Assembly (NCBI RefSeq): GCF_000002425.4
Contig: NC_037273.1
Location: forward strand, 1,246,483 to 1,310,482
Reading direction: 5' to 3'
Length of the DNA stretch: 64,000 nt
DNA from: Physcomitrium patens
Taxonomy: Eukaryota > Streptophyta > Bryopsida > Funariales > Funariaceae
Shown here: piece by piece, positions 63,201 through 64,000 of the stretch
How positions within the stretch are numbered: the stretch's first letter is position 1
Layout: each line of letters starts with the position of its first letter
The notes under the pieces: model-generated
Databases searched by the model: none
What the model was told of the DNA's origin: nothing
Seen by the model: only the letters and a program-made list of their open reading frames with translations
Program-made: the position numbers and the translations under genes

Positions 63201-64000
63201 CACTCTTATCAATGCCTTTCAAATGTAAAACATTAGATGAAAAATTAATCTATATATAATCTATAATTATTAATTTGATATATTTTCAAACTTTACAACT
63301 TAATACATTGTCCTTATATTTTAGATAAAAATACTTACAACATGTGTATATATATAAATAAAATAGTATACTAAAGTTTAAAAATTTTATGATTTTGGAA
63401 CAAAATCAAACCAAAATTTTAATCATATGTTGTGTTATAATAAGCCTAAGATGTAAAGAAACACCTAATTTGTAGATTGTAGTGAAAATTCATAAAAGAT
63501 CAAAGGCAATGGTTGCTTAGGATATCCATGTGGTATGATAGTTTCTATAACATTGGACTTGTAAAAGAACATAGTTTTTTCATAAGTAATTGCGATAATA
63601 CATAAAGATAGGAAATTATTAGAGCTACTTCTCTAACTGATATTGTTTCATCATAATTAATACATACCACCACAACTTAACTATGAGAAGTTAAGGAGGC
63701 ACAATGCCCCCTTGCAGTGGCCTTGTTGACTGGCCAACAAATAAGGGCATAGCCTCTAAAAAGAAATTTATTTTGAACCAAGTGCTCTGCAATTTTTCTT
63801 GTGGTTGAGATGTGGCATTTGCTGCCACATTTTTGTGGCAAGACAATTTTTGCTTTGCAAAGAGTGAGCATGAAGATTGATGTGGTAGAAAAGAATTATG
63901 GAAGCAAAGGGACCATTAAGTCTATCCCAAAAGAGTACCAATTTGTAAATGTACTATTATTGTAGAGAATGAGTTAAAATTTGCTCATGTCTACGTTGAA
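63201..64000. other. AT-rich DNA at the right edge, no gene recognised
   Basis: The last 800 bases are AT-rich except for a slightly GC-richer patch at 63.66-63.87 kb holding a 64-codon minus-strand frame with no recognised domain. It may be another transposon fragment. Confidence 0.5.

Noticed and set aside
63677-63871. 64-codon minus-strand frame as a copia fragment
   Set aside because: No diagnostic retrotransposon motif could be matched on either strand.
1-64000. CRISPR arrays, bacterial operons, phage or organellar gene clusters
   Set aside because: Intron-containing plant genes and chromoviruses show nuclear plant DNA; no regularly spaced direct repeats or organellar gene sequences were seen.

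Overview
The window is nuclear DNA of a land plant. The evidence is three intron-containing plant genes (an alpha-expansin, a SAC3/GANP-type mRNA-export factor of the SAC3C class, and the autophagy kinase ATG1), plant-type Ty3/gypsy chromoviruses and a U6 snRNA-like gene. Moderately GC-rich gene islands alternate sharply with very AT-rich, transposon-decayed DNA, and there are many very long homopolymers (A/T runs over 20, C/G runs of about 20). This texture would suit a bryophyte, perhaps a moss, but the taxon is an inference and not shown by the sequence.

Layout: 1-1.7 kb is AT-rich filler. 1.7-5.1 kb is GC-moderate DNA with telo-box-like and simple-repeat tracts but no gene I can support. 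5.44-7.06 kb (minus) is a three-exon alpha-expansin. 7.1-13.8 kb is GC-moderate with no recognisable gene. 13.82-24.87 kb is an 11-kb inverted-repeat structure: two 2.12-kb arms, identical wherever I compared them apart from one homopolymer base, flank 6.8 kb made mostly of old LTR-retrotransposon debris. A U6-like snRNA lies at 25.99-26.10 kb. 26.1-29.3 kb is AT-rich filler. 29.87-33.16 kb (minus) is a seven-exon SAC3C-like gene, and 37.09-42.62 kb (minus) is a thirteen-exon ATG1 gene. Both spliced models stay in frame across every junction. 45.3-47.3 kb is a small island with an unrecognised reading frame broken by one stop. 47.3-64 kb is dominated by two decayed chromodomain-type gypsy elements (48.88-56.4 kb and 58.07-63.2 kb).

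The host genes are not an operon and have unrelated roles: cell-wall loosening, mRNA export or nuclear-pore-associated function, and autophagy initiation. The most unusual features are: (i) the near-identical 2.12-kb inverted arms around much older, mutated transposon DNA; (ii) an accessory reading frame of exactly 155 codons between the pol region and the 3' LTR in both chromoviruses, with its stop codon abutting the LTR; (iii) a U6-like gene with a C-to-T change in the catalytic AGC triad but a preserved 5' stem; and (iv) a Gly/Tyr/Asn pentapeptide-repeat N-terminus on the SAC3C protein.
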